Source: JBJSXJ01 sp044235425 (GTDB lineage: Bacteria; Planctomycetota; Planctomycetia; Pirellulales; Pirellulaceae). Taken from it: a stretch of DNA of 64,000 nt. Below the pieces are notes generated by a model that ran no database searches, was not told the origin of the DNA, and saw only the letters and a list, made by a program, of their open reading frames with translations. Every line of letters starts with the position of its first letter. Position 1 is the first letter of the stretch. Shown piece by piece: positions 25,449 to 35,600 of the stretch. The translations under genes were made by a program, and so were the position numbers. The DNA lies in contig JBIIHW010000024.1 of the NCBI GenBank assembly GCA_044235425.1, positions 1 to 64,000 on the forward strand, written 5' to 3'.

Positions 25449-25960
25449 CTCATCCTCTCGATCGTCGTGATGGGGAAGAGGGCCATGGGGATGGCTCGAG
25501 CGCTCCCGGTCTGCCCTGGCTGGACCAGAAAACTGCGAGTGACTACGGAGTGCTGGCAGGCTGGTATGTCGCCGGCATCGGATTCTTCGTCGCTGTGGTC
25601 GGCGCCTTAATTCTGGCGACTGAAAACCCCGCCTTCGATGTTGTGGGAAGCGCGATTCACACGGCCAGCAAATTAATCCTGGTGCTTGGCCTGCTGATCC
25701 TCCTCATCGCCTATCGCTGCCGTCAGATGTCCACGGTAAGCCAGCGGCATGTCAAGCGGCAGCAAGCACGACAAGCGCGGCTGGAGGTGGTCGATGCGGA
25801 ACTGATTGCGACCGGCTCCTCTCATCCGATGAGTAGTCCTTTGCCGCCGCTACCGCGCCGCCCGATCGTCAACGCCACACAAGATCTGCTCCGCCAAATG
25901 TCCTCCATGAATCATCCACCCAACCAACAAAGCCCGCGATCATCGGCGGATAGTAAATGA
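25445..25960 (+). CDS. Small membrane protein, middle gene of a three-gene operon
   Basis: 171 residues from ATG 25445, which overlaps the preceding stop by ATGA. Two hydrophobic spans (about 39-60 and 72-92), followed by a basic, Gln/Arg-rich helix (SQRHVKRQQARQARLEV) and a Pro/Ser-rich tail. A longer frame exists upstream, but the overlap start is preferred. Family not recognised. Confidence 0.65.
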   Translation: MTHPLDRRDGEEGHGDGSSAPGLPWLDQKTASDYGVLAGWYVAGIGFFVAVVGALILATENPAFDVVGSAIHTASKLILVLGLLILLIAYRCRQMSTVSQRHVKRQQARQARLEVVDAELIATGSSHPMSSPLPPLPRRPIVNATQDLLRQMSSMNHPPNQQSPRSSADSK

Positions 25961-26358
25961 GCGACGAACACAAAGCCCCAGAGACCGCTGCAGCTGCCCG
26001 ACGTTCACGCCTGTGGGCACGCTGGTCGATCATGGCTGCAATGATCTGTTTGATGAGTAATTTTCTCGCCAATCGAATTACGGGACGATTTGGAGCGGAT
26101 CGCTGGGGCTGGTTGAGTTGGCTGGTGAGTTGGAGCACCATGCTCATGGTCGTCTTGGGAGTCATCCTGGGACTCGCTGCACTCCTCACCGGCGCACGAC
26201 AGCTCTCCCAGTCCCGCCTGCATCATCAACTCAGCGAAACCGAGCGCGCGACGGATACCATCGGCATGGCCTTAATCGGGTTCGTGCTCAATCTGATGAT
26301 CGTGCTCAGTGTCATCTATTTCCGTCGCCTGCTGGCCTCCAGCGTGGATATTCCCTAG
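25957..26358 (+). CDS. Small membrane protein, last gene of a three-gene operon
   Basis: 133 residues from ATG 25957, again overlapping the previous stop (ATGA). About three transmembrane spans (around 22-40, 53-78, 102-123). No recognised family; resembles DUF4190-like small membrane proteins in its span pattern, which is weak evidence. Coupling implies the three proteins are made in fixed proportion, maybe as one complex (inference). Confidence 0.65.
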   Translation: MSDEHKAPETAAAARRSRLWARWSIMAAMICLMSNFLANRITGRFGADRWGWLSWLVSWSTMLMVVLGVILGLAALLTGARQLSQSRLHHQLSETERATDTIGMALIGFVLNLMIVLSVIYFRRLLASSVDIP

Positions 26359-26787
26359 CCCGCCGCTGCACATCGCGACGCGAAAACCAGGAAGTAGACA
26401 CCGCAAGAATTAAGCGCGCGAAGACACCAAGGCACCAAGTGAGTATCGATGGGCAGCTCGACCAGGCCTGATTCAAGTTGCACCAACCAACACTTTCCCT
26501 CTCCGCCCTCCGAGCTTTTGTGTCTCCATGCGAACCATCCCCCGTCCAAAAACCCAAACGCCGACACCTGAGAAACCGTGACGCCTGGAGTGATTATCCG
26601 CGGCACTCCTCGCGGCGGAGTAATCTTTCGCGGGGAATTCCCAGCGGGAACCATTTCCGTTTTCACCTAGCGCGAATTAATCTTGACAGCTTGTCCAAAG
26701 TGGGCAGCTGTCGGCGGTAGCTGGACGGGCCTGAGTTGTTCCGCATCGCGGCACACCCGTTTCACCTTTTTTTTGGAGGCATAATCG
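26359..26787. other. 429-bp intergenic region with decayed repeat text
   Basis: No gene. GCGCGAAGACACCAAGGCACC (split at 26416-26436) and CTCCGAGCTTTTGTGTCTCC (26508-26527) are remnants of the same dispersed text seen at 21930-22000. A TTGACA at 26693-26698 could be the aquaporin -35 but no matching -10 was seen. GGAGG at 26775-26779 is the aquaporin ribosome site. Confidence 0.5.
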
Positions 26788-27495
26788 ATGTCATTGGGAA
26801 AGAAATGTGCAGCCGAGGTTCTCGGCACGTTCTGGTTGACTTTTGGTGGTTGCGGTAGTGCGGTGTTGGCGGCGGGAGTTCCCGACGTGGGGATTGGTTA
26901 TCTGGGTGTTTCCTTGGCGTTCGGTTTAACCGTGCTCACGATGGCTTATTCGATCGGCCACATTTCGGGCTGTCACCTGAATCCAGCCGTCTCGGTCGGG
27001 CTGATGGTCGGCAAGCGTTTCTCGGCTGGCGAATTGGTGCCGTACATCATCTCGCAAGTGCTCGGCGCAGTTCTCGGCGCCGGTGTGCTCTACGTCATCG
27101 CCAGTGGCATGGATGGGTTTAGTTTGAGCGGTGGGTTTGCCTCGAACGGTTACGGCGAGCATTCCCCGCAGAAGTATTCGATGGTCGCTGGTTTCGTGTC
27201 GGAAGTGGTGCTGACCTTCGTTTTCTTGATGATCATTTTAGGTTCGACCGACAAGCGAGCTCCGGCCGGCTTTGCCCCGATCGCGATCGGTCTGGGTCTG
27301 ACACTGATTCACTTGATCGGAATTCCTGTAACGAATCTGTCGGTCAATCCCGCTCGCAGCACCGGCCCAGCTTTGTTTGTTGGCGGTTGGGCAATCGCCC
27401 AGTTGTGGCTCTTCTGGGTTGCTCCGATCGTAGGCGCCGCCCTGGCAGGTGTGGTTCACAACATCCTGTTTACGAACGACGATTCCACCAAATAA
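26788..27495 (+). CDS. aqpZ: Aquaporin Z
   Basis: 235 residues, family-typical. Six transmembrane spans with both channel motifs: HLNPAVSVGL in the first half and VNPARSTGPALF in the second. The aromatic/Arg selectivity residues look of the water-specific type (Arg following the second NPA). Forms a tetrameric inner-membrane water channel. Strong GGAGG ribosome site 9 nt upstream of ATG. The last 26 bp overlap the convergent FG-GAP gene. Confidence 0.96.
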   Translation: MSLGKKCAAEVLGTFWLTFGGCGSAVLAAGVPDVGIGYLGVSLAFGLTVLTMAYSIGHISGCHLNPAVSVGLMVGKRFSAGELVPYIISQVLGAVLGAGVLYVIASGMDGFSLSGGFASNGYGEHSPQKYSMVAGFVSEVVLTFVFLMIILGSTDKRAPAGFAPIAIGLGLTLIHLIGIPVTNLSVNPARSTGPALFVGGWAIAQLWLFWVAPIVGAALAGVVHNILFTNDDSTK

Positions 27496-29086
27496 CTGCT
27501 CGCGGTTTATTTGGCTGAATCACTCGCTGAAAATTGCCGGCCGCAATATCCGGCCGGCCATCGCCATCAAAATCCGCGACCTCGATCGATGGGAAATCGA
27601 ACGCTCCCTGCAGTAACCTCCGCCGCGCGAACACACCAGACGACGTCTGTTCGAGAAGAATGACCGAGTCGTGTTGGTCGAGCGGTGGAGGATCGACGAG
27701 GTCCCCGGAAAGAAATCCTGCGGCGACGATATCGAGATCGCCATCAAGGTCCATGTCGACGGCGAGTGCGCGATAGGCGCCGATGAGGTCGGTTAGTCGA
27801 TGGGATCGGAAGCCTGCGGCACCCCGATTTTCGAGCCACTGGAGTCCGTGATAGGGCTTGGCAATTTTGCTGTCAAACGTGTCACCATTGCTGTAGAGCA
27901 AATCGAGATCACCATCGGTATCGAGATCTACAAGTTCTATTCCGCTCGAGCCGAAGGCAGGATCTTGTGACGGACTAATGACCTGTCGCTGGAACGTGCC
28001 GTCTCCTTGATTGATCCAAGCGAGAATCTCTTCATAACCTTGGCTCATGAGTGCCAGAAAATCGGGTTTGCCATCACCATTCCAGTCGACAATCGGCAGA
28101 TGAATTCCACCCGCTCGGCCGTCAACCTCATGTCGAGTGAATTTCGGGCGACTAGTCTTTTCACTTTGATTCTCCAGCCAGAACACGCTGCCAGTCTTCT
28201 GCCAACCGAACTCAGCCACAACGAGATCCAGATCGCCGTCGCCATCGAAGTCAGCCGCACGTACATCCGCCACTCGACCAAGGCCCCCGAGTAACTCCAC
28301 TATCTCCCAGGGCTGGTTCTCTGCGGCAGGCCGCAACCAAACCACTCGACCATCGTGATGATCGCGAGCTTCGAAGCTGCCGAGGTCGGCCACAAGCAGA
28401 TCGGTCACACCATCTTGATCCAGGTCCGTTGGTTCCGCGCGACACGGGTGCCGCAGCTTGGCCAGCAATCGCGATTTGCCGCTGGGATGCCCAGCACGCA
28501 CTTCACCGCTGCGGATATCGCTGGTGAGCAGGATCGGTTGTGAGTCAGGAAGCAGTTGAGTCCAGCGAATGTTGCCGATAGCTGGTGCGCCGTCCGTAAC
28601 AATCTCCCACTCTTGTTTCTCCCACCGCATGCTCGCTGGATGCTCCGCGTAAGTTGGCGGCGGAAAGCTGAGTTTCTCGGGGGCACGACTTTGAAAATAC
28701 CGAACAACCGTGGCAATCGGTGGAACCTTTAGATCACTACGACCCGATTCCACGAAGAAGCCAAAAGCGCGATCCACTTCGTCATGCCAGGCATGACGAG
28801 GAAAGTAGTCCGCCCGCGGATTGAGATGACAGGCGGTACAAAACCGATCAATCTCCGCAGCCACTTCCGTCGATATTTCGGGACGCGACGGAGTCGATGA
28901 AGGTGGGACCGCAGGAGATTTCGTCGTAGACGACTGGTCCTGCTGGCTCGAGGAAGACGCTGGGGATGACGAACCAGCATCCGAGGCCGGAGCTGCCGAT
29001 TTCGAATTGCAGCCACTCAGGGCCATCAGCAACAGGCTCATGACCCACCAGAATCGATCCGAATGCCTACCATTCAGGCCCGTCAC
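27470..29086 (-). CDS. FG-GAP/VCBS-repeat lipoprotein with a haem-binding motif
   Basis: 538 residues. Lipobox MALSGC (Cys26) predicts a lipoprotein, followed by a Ser/Ala-rich linker. FCTACH at about residue 82 is a CxxCH haem c motif. Residues ~150-538 form a beta-propeller of VCBS/FG-GAP repeats with Asp-rich calcium loops: DLDQDGVTDLLVADLG, DFDGDGDLDLVVAEFG, DWNGDGKPDFLAL, DLDTDGDLDLLYSNG, DMDLDGDLDIVAAGF and DFDGDGRPDIAAGNF. It overlaps the upstream dehydrogenase by 4 bp (ATGA), suggesting an electron-transfer or surface complex. Convergent overlap with aqpZ. Confidence 0.85.
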   Translation of the reverse strand: MTGLNGRHSDRFWWVMSLLLMALSGCNSKSAAPASDAGSSSPASSSSQQDQSSTTKSPAVPPSSTPSRPEISTEVAAEIDRFCTACHLNPRADYFPRHAWHDEVDRAFGFFVESGRSDLKVPPIATVVRYFQSRAPEKLSFPPPTYAEHPASMRWEKQEWEIVTDGAPAIGNIRWTQLLPDSQPILLTSDIRSGEVRAGHPSGKSRLLAKLRHPCRAEPTDLDQDGVTDLLVADLGSFEARDHHDGRVVWLRPAAENQPWEIVELLGGLGRVADVRAADFDGDGDLDLVVAEFGWQKTGSVFWLENQSEKTSRPKFTRHEVDGRAGGIHLPIVDWNGDGKPDFLALMSQGYEEILAWINQGDGTFQRQVISPSQDPAFGSSGIELVDLDTDGDLDLLYSNGDTFDSKIAKPYHGLQWLENRGAAGFRSHRLTDLIGAYRALAVDMDLDGDLDIVAAGFLSGDLVDPPPLDQHDSVILLEQTSSGVFARRRLLQGAFDFPSIEVADFDGDGRPDIAAGNFQRVIQPNKPRAVIWWNRRS

Positions 29087-32000
29087 GGTGCGACTCCCAG
29101 CGACTGCAGATAAGCAAGTAAATCGGCCGCTTCCTGCGCTGTCAGGTCACTGAGTAGTGCGTCGGGCATGAGTGATTTTGCACTCCGCTTCAGTTCACTG
29201 ACATCCGCACGTGCGATTCGCACTAAGCGCTTTTCGGCTGTGCGCAGTACAACTTCGGTCGAATTGTCTTTGACGAGCAGTCCGGAGAGTAAGCGTCCGT
29301 CGGTGGTTTCCACGGTGTAAGCGGCGAAGGCTTCATCTACCTTCAAAGATGGCTGCAAAACATGCTGGATCAGCTCGCTGGCCTGCGGATATTTTTTGTT
29401 GATCTCGCGCAGGGTGGGCCCCAAAGACTGCTCACGGTCCGCGGCATCATGGCACGCTCGACACCGCGCACCATCGCTGAAGAAGATGAGCTTGCCGCGC
29501 TCCCTATCCCCTTGGCGTTCCAGCACCACTCGGGGATCTACGCGATGCCCCAACGTCGGACGTCGCTGCGACTCCGGTACAAATGTTTCCACCAAACCTC
29601 GAATGTCACTCTGCGCTAGCCCGCGTCCCAGTTCCACCGTCGTCGCCGCATCCGTGCTCGTCAGTCGCCCAGCGTGCAGCCGCGTGAGCAATGCCAACGC
29701 ACCTTCGGTCGTACTCAGCAGCTCCTTCACCGCTGCTTGTCGCTCGGCCGGAGTGCCGCCGTCCGCGGTGGAAAGTAATGCGAGTGCCTGCGCGGCGGTG
29801 GAGTTTTTGGTGAGTGGAGCTGAACGAGTCTGCTCCGGAGACTCCGCGTCTACCGTTGGCGGAAGCGATCGAATCCACTCTTCGATCAGCGCCACACCGG
29901 CACTATCGACCAGTCGTGAGCCGATATAAGGCATGCGGGCATATCCCAATTTCGACATGCGATAGAGCAGCACGCTGCGGTACGGATCACTCGCCTTGAT
30001 GATCTTCGCATCCGACATGCCAAAGGTGCCAATGCCGGTGCCCTTGTTCGTGTTGAGTTGTTCGAAGGGCAAATCACGGCGGAGGTAGAAGGAAACAATC
30101 GCGTTGCCTCGCGGATGATGACACATGCTGCAATTGACATGCAGGTATGAGCGAGCGCGATCGTCGAGTGATGCTTGGGGATCATGTGGATCCACCAGCT
30201 GCAGCCCAGCGGCGGCGGCGTTGTGAGCGGTTGCGGTGGAGTCGCGATTCGTTTGAGAGGACGTGGCCGTTGCAGGAGTTTTTGTCGCAGGAGCGTTCGC
30301 CGAGCGGATCCCGGCGGCGGCTGAAAAATCATGCGCGACAAGCGCCCTCAGGCGTTCGTCCGTGGCGGAAGCGCCACGCAGTTGATGAGGAACAAATCCC
30401 AGGATGTTACCTGCGTTGGCGTTGTGACAGAGCTTGCACTCGTTGACGGCGTTGACATGCCACGTGCGTTCACTTTGACCCATCGGCTGATGGATATCTG
30501 CTGCCCTGATCACTCGACTGGCTCCCTGAGCATCCACGAGTTCCGCGTCTCGTCCCTGTTCGTCCCATAGATAGCTATAGGGATGCCACTCTCCATCCTC
30601 GTAGTGCAAGAGCTGCGTTTCGAGCCGCAGCATGTCGCTGGTGTCGCGAGTGGCAGTTGTATCAGACGGGCGCGAGCCTTTTCGTGAGGCTTGCTGGGGA
30701 ATGAAGAGTTGTTTAACGAGCACGGTGCCGTGGGGAAAGTTCGGAGTCACGGCGATCCAGCGCTGAGCCGTCGCACCATCCATCCAGCGCGCGACTTTGA
30801 CGTCGTAGGGTAACACGCCCGCGGCAGGTTCCAATTTGGCGACGTCTTGGAACAAACCAGTTTCGCTCAAGCGGCGCGGAAAACGTGCAGAGAGATCGGG
30901 CTTGTTCGAGGGGAGCAGTTCGTAGATCTGGCCGGTAACATCGAAATCAAGTACCAGCAACTGACCAGCCTCAGTCTGCGTGAAGGCGACAATTTGCAGG
31001 TCTGTGTCGAGCAGTGTAGTGCGCGAATAGCCGCCCTCAGCATTGCGCTGCAGCGCCCAAATTGTGCCGGTAATATAGTCACCATAGACGAACCAGCCGT
31101 CGAGTGCCTTCAGGGTTGATCCGCGATAGACCGTTCCCCCAACAACGGAGTTGGCCTCGGTGTGAGGATGATCGACAGCCGGTGGCAGGATCGGAGTCGG
31201 CCCAATAGGTACCTCGGTACGTAAGGCAGCACGCCCCTCCATGACCGGCCAGCCACCATTCCCTCCCTTCACCACGCGATGCACCATTTCCCATGTTTCC
31301 CAGCCATTGTCGGCGACGAACATCTCACCAGTTTGCGGATCGACACCGAATTTCCAGGGATTGCGGAGACCATAAAACCAGATTTCGGGTCGAGCACCGG
31401 GGAGGTCGACAAACGGGTTGTCCTTGGGAACCGAGTAGGGTTGCTCGGGCGAAGCCGGGTGATCGACATCGAGGCGAAGGATGGCACCGAGTAAATCATC
31501 GACCGTTTGGCCGGTCGTAAGCCCATCTGGTGGATTGGGGCCAGCTCCATCGCCCGTGGCCACATAAAGAAAGCCATCCTTACCAAACTCTAAACAACCA
31601 GCATTATGACCTCCCGCAGGCCATGTGATGATGACTTGTTCGCTACCAGGGACGAGCTGCGGAGGATGGTCAGCGGTAAGCTCGAGACGAGAGACGCGGG
31701 TATGGCCGCCGTCAGCTGGATGCACATAGCAGACGAACAGGTAGTGATTGCGGCTGTAGTTCGGATGCGGCTCGGCATCCCACAGAGAAAGGTTTTTGGA
31801 CGACAACTCGGCAGGCAGCAAGGCGCGCAGATCGACCACCAAGTCTGGGCCGATCCCCTTACCCGTCTCTTGGTCTGTCTCGTTACCAATACCTTGCTCA
31901 CGTCCCGCAGCCGGCCCAGTAGCAGCCGACCCAGTAGCAGATGTGCGGTCGCTGGGCGCACCCTTGGCAGGCGGAGCGGGCAGAGTAAGAATGCGGCCGC

Positions 32001-32259
32001 CAATTTCGGTCACCAGCAACCGGTTCGATCCAGGAAGCGACTCGACACTCGTTGGCTTGCTGAACGCCACTTGCGGATAAACCGATCGCAGGCGGTAGGC
32101 CGGAGGTGGCTGAGGCGCGCCTTGGATGCGCGACTGAGTCCAAACAGCTGGTTTTTTGGCAGCGGCGGAATCAGCTGCGTTTTGGCCAGCAGCCGGATGG
32201 GTCGCCACGACCATCATCCCAGCGAAAACCATCGCCAGTAGTCGAGTGGAACGAGACAT
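29083..32259 (-). CDS. Exported PQQ-type sugar dehydrogenase fused to cytochrome c domains
   Basis: 1058 residues with a signal peptide ending near PAAG-QN. Residues ~55-440 are a glucose/sorbosone dehydrogenase propeller: ESLPGSNRLLVTEIGG, HNAGCLEFGKDGFLYVATGDG, EIWFYGLRNPWKFGVDPQTG and NGGWPVMEGR. The second half carries three CxxCH motifs: ECKLCHNAN, NCSMCHHP and RCRACHDA. The last belongs to the planctomycete haem-binding domain that ends with DLTAQEAADLLAYLQSLG. Likely oxidises a sugar outside the cytoplasm and passes electrons through its haems, perhaps to the coupled FG-GAP lipoprotein. PQQ dependence is inferred. Confidence 0.85.
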   Translation of the reverse strand: MSRSTRLLAMVFAGMMVVATHPAAGQNAADSAAAKKPAVWTQSRIQGAPQPPPAYRLRSVYPQVAFSKPTSVESLPGSNRLLVTEIGGRILTLPAPPAKGAPSDRTSATGSAATGPAAGREQGIGNETDQETGKGIGPDLVVDLRALLPAELSSKNLSLWDAEPHPNYSRNHYLFVCYVHPADGGHTRVSRLELTADHPPQLVPGSEQVIITWPAGGHNAGCLEFGKDGFLYVATGDGAGPNPPDGLTTGQTVDDLLGAILRLDVDHPASPEQPYSVPKDNPFVDLPGARPEIWFYGLRNPWKFGVDPQTGEMFVADNGWETWEMVHRVVKGGNGGWPVMEGRAALRTEVPIGPTPILPPAVDHPHTEANSVVGGTVYRGSTLKALDGWFVYGDYITGTIWALQRNAEGGYSRTTLLDTDLQIVAFTQTEAGQLLVLDFDVTGQIYELLPSNKPDLSARFPRRLSETGLFQDVAKLEPAAGVLPYDVKVARWMDGATAQRWIAVTPNFPHGTVLVKQLFIPQQASRKGSRPSDTTATRDTSDMLRLETQLLHYEDGEWHPYSYLWDEQGRDAELVDAQGASRVIRAADIHQPMGQSERTWHVNAVNECKLCHNANAGNILGFVPHQLRGASATDERLRALVAHDFSAAAGIRSANAPATKTPATATSSQTNRDSTATAHNAAAAGLQLVDPHDPQASLDDRARSYLHVNCSMCHHPRGNAIVSFYLRRDLPFEQLNTNKGTGIGTFGMSDAKIIKASDPYRSVLLYRMSKLGYARMPYIGSRLVDSAGVALIEEWIRSLPPTVDAESPEQTRSAPLTKNSTAAQALALLSTADGGTPAERQAAVKELLSTTEGALALLTRLHAGRLTSTDAATTVELGRGLAQSDIRGLVETFVPESQRRPTLGHRVDPRVVLERQGDRERGKLIFFSDGARCRACHDAADREQSLGPTLREINKKYPQASELIQHVLQPSLKVDEAFAAYTVETTDGRLLSGLLVKDNSTEVVLRTAEKRLVRIARADVSELKRSAKSLMPDALLSDLTAQEAADLLAYLQSLGVAP

Positions 32260-32624
32260 GACAGGACTCTCCGGAGTTCAGGGAGGTAGTAAAGAAAGTA
32301 TCAGACGGTAGTTCGAGACGGTTGGCAAGAACCTTCCAACGCGTTGCGATCGAGTGGTGTAGCCAAAACCTTTCTGGTTCGTAATACTATCTGCCTTCAC
32401 GGCTGGCGATTTTCGGGAGGCTTCCTGAACCAAGTAAGAGCCTGATCGTATATCGTAGTTGGCCAGAAAACACCTCCGTTCACTTTAGCCATCGCCAGTC
32501 TGATCATGGGGATTCGTCGCCCCCTCAATCTTGCCTCTTCGTTCCCACGGCAAGCCTCACCGATCCGCCTTTTTTCCCCTGTTTGAACTCACCCCAGCGT
32601 TTTGCATAACTAGAGGACCTATTT
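32260..32624. other. 365-bp divergent intergenic region
   Basis: Between the dehydrogenase (minus) and the giant protease (plus). Contains a weak inverted repeat GTTGG...CCAAC at 32319-32340. AGAGGA at 32611-32616 is the ribosome site of the protease. No gene and no consensus promoter seen. Confidence 0.5.
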
Positions 32625-35600
32625 ATGACCCCAGCCCAACAACGTCGTCTGCGTCTGCATCGTCGCTTTCGCATGGAACTACTGGAGGAGCGAGCGTTGA
32701 TGACAGCGGCCCCGCATGAATTGCGGGTTCGGCCCGAGTGGTTTGGAGTAGTGAATGGTGCCGAGTCGGTGGGGCGGATGGAGGCGGTACAACCGGCGCG
32801 TGGTGACTTCTGGAATGTGCAGTTGGATTTTGCTCGCACCAACCAGCTCACCAAAGTTGCGGACGTCGAACCGCTGCTGGGTAGCGCTCCGTTCCGTTAT
32901 TCGTTGGTGCGCGGTCTGGGTGAAGTGGGGCAAATCCAACTGCGTACCTGGGCTGATCCGGCGCAGGTGCGTGATTGGCTATCGAGTAACGATGTGGTGC
33001 AGTCGTTTAGTACTGATTCTGTGGTGAGTGTCGAACGCGTACCGAACGATTCATTCTATGCGACCTACCAGTGGGGGATGGAAAACACGGGACAGTTTGG
33101 TGGTACGGTGGACGCTGATATTGATGCGGAAGCGGCCTGGGATCGCACCACGGGCAGTAGCCATACGGTGGTCGCAATCATCGACACAGGGGTTGATTAC
33201 ACGCATCCCGATCTAGCGCCGAACATGTGGGTGAATCCAGGGGAAGTAGCGGGCGACGGTATTGATAATGATGCCAACGGCTTCGTCGATGACATTCACG
33301 GCTTCGACTTTTTCAATAACGACGCTGATCCCTACGATGACAATTACCACGGCACTCACGTTGCCGGCACCGTCGGAGCTCGCGGAAACAACTCGATCGG
33401 TGTGGTCGGTGTGAACTGGGACGTCAAGCTGATGGCGCTCAAGTTCCTCAATTCCGGCGGCAGTGGTTACACTTCGGATTCCGTCTTGGCAACCAACTAT
33501 GTCACGATGATGAACGAACGAGGCACGAATGTGCGCGTGATCAACGCGAGTTATGGCGGCGGTGGCTATGATTCCTCCGTGGCGTCATCAATCGCCCGCT
33601 TTGGCGATGCAGGTGGACTCTTTGTCGCGGCGGCCGGCAACAACGGTTCGAACAATGATTCGACGCCGTTCTATCCCGCAGCCTATGGCTTGCCGAATCT
33701 CGTATCCGTTGCTGCTTCCACACGCACGGAAACCCTCGCCAGCTTTTCAAATTATGGCGCGACGACAGTCGACCTGGCCGCTCCCGGTCTCGAAATTGCC
33801 AGCACCTATCCAGGCAATCAATACGCTTATTTGAATGGTACGTCGATGGCGTCGCCCCACGTTGCCGGAGCGGCCGCACTCGCCTTCACGGAATTTCCTG
33901 ATTCCACTTATGCCGAAATTCGCCAGGCGCTGCGCGCGGGGGTTGACCTGAAGCCAGCCTACAGCGGCAAAACGATTACGGGCGGTCGGCTGAACTTGAA
34001 CAGCACACTCAATTATCTTGCCGCCAATGCCCCCGCCACACCGTCGATTTATCTCGGCGCCGCTCTAACCTATGAATCACTCGATCTCACCTCCGGCGGT
34101 AGCAACGTCACAACACTGCTCAACAGCAGTTCGGGAACCGCCACCACTGCGCTGAATCTCGGCGCAAACACGTTCCGCTTTTATGGCACGAACTATACCG
34201 GCGCTGCCTCTTTGTATGTCTCTGAAAACGGTTTGATCACGTTTGGATCCGCCAATAGTTCGGCGACCAATAACAACTTGGTGAGTTCCCCCTCACAGCC
34301 CACGATCGCTCCATTCTGGGATGACTTAGTGTTAGGTTCCAGCACCGCTGGCGCGGTCCTGTCGAAACTTGAAGACACGAATGCCGATGGCACAGCAGAT
34401 CGCTTAATTGTGGAATGGAGTAACGTGACGGGGACCAGTGGTTCGTCCACAACAGGCACCTTTCAGGCAATTCTGGAGTTAAACACGGGTAGTAGCGATG
34501 GCCGTATCACGTTCAACTATCCCGATCTGAATTTTGGAGTGACGGCGATGAATCGTGGTGCGAGTGCCACGATTGGAATCTCGAATGGATCTGCATCAGG
34601 CGCACGAGAACTGATCTCTTTTAACAACGGCACGAACGCCCTCATCAACTCCGGCGCCGCGATCCAGCTCGATCGAACTCGGCCGGTTGCTCAGTTCGCT
34701 ACAATCACCCCAAATTCGCGTCTCTTGCCGCTCTCGAGCGTTACGCTGACATTCAGCGAACCCATTCAGGAATCAACGTTCACGCCGAGCGATCTTTCGC
34801 TGACTCTGAATGGCTCGCCAGTTGCCCTGAGTAATGATGTCACGATTAGTTCACTCGGGAATAACCAGTATCAAATCTCTGGTCTTACGATGAGTACGAG
34901 CTACAGTGGCACTTTCACGCTATCGGTGAAGAACTCCGCCGTTCGCGATCTCATTGGGCACTATGGAGATGGGACGAGCAGCGTAACTTGGAATCAGGTT
35001 CTGCCGGCCGCTCCCGTGAAACTGTTGTCGGTCAGTTCTACAGATGGCACGACGTTGTCAGTGACCTACGAAATGCTCGTCGCCAACTCCGGCGCGTTCT
35101 CGCTCACCGCGCTGCTCTCCAGCGATACCATACCCGACACGGGCGATACCTCATTAGCCACCGTCTTGATCCAAGCTGCTGCCGACTTAACCTTAGGAAC
35201 GCACACGGTCAACTTTCCCATCGGCACCGGATCCGGACGAATTCCCCTGCCCGGCTCGGGTGTGTCCGAGTCGTCGACAGATTATGGAATCTTGTTGACG
35301 GCGGACAGCAGCTATGGACTAGGTGGCGATCCACCCGACAACGCCGCTGATCTCACCCTTAGTTTTGTCGGTGCCTACAACCCCGGTGCTGGCATTATCT
35401 ATGTGCATGGCAGCCCGACGGCTGACACAATTACGATCGGTGGCTCGCTGAACATTTCCGTTGGCTCCACCAACTACAGCTACTCCACGGCTGGAATCAC
35501 ACAAATTCGAGTCCGTGGTCGTGATGGCAATGACACCATCAACGCCTCCGCTGCCACGTTGCCGATTTTTGTGTTAGGCGGTTCAGGCAATGACACCATC

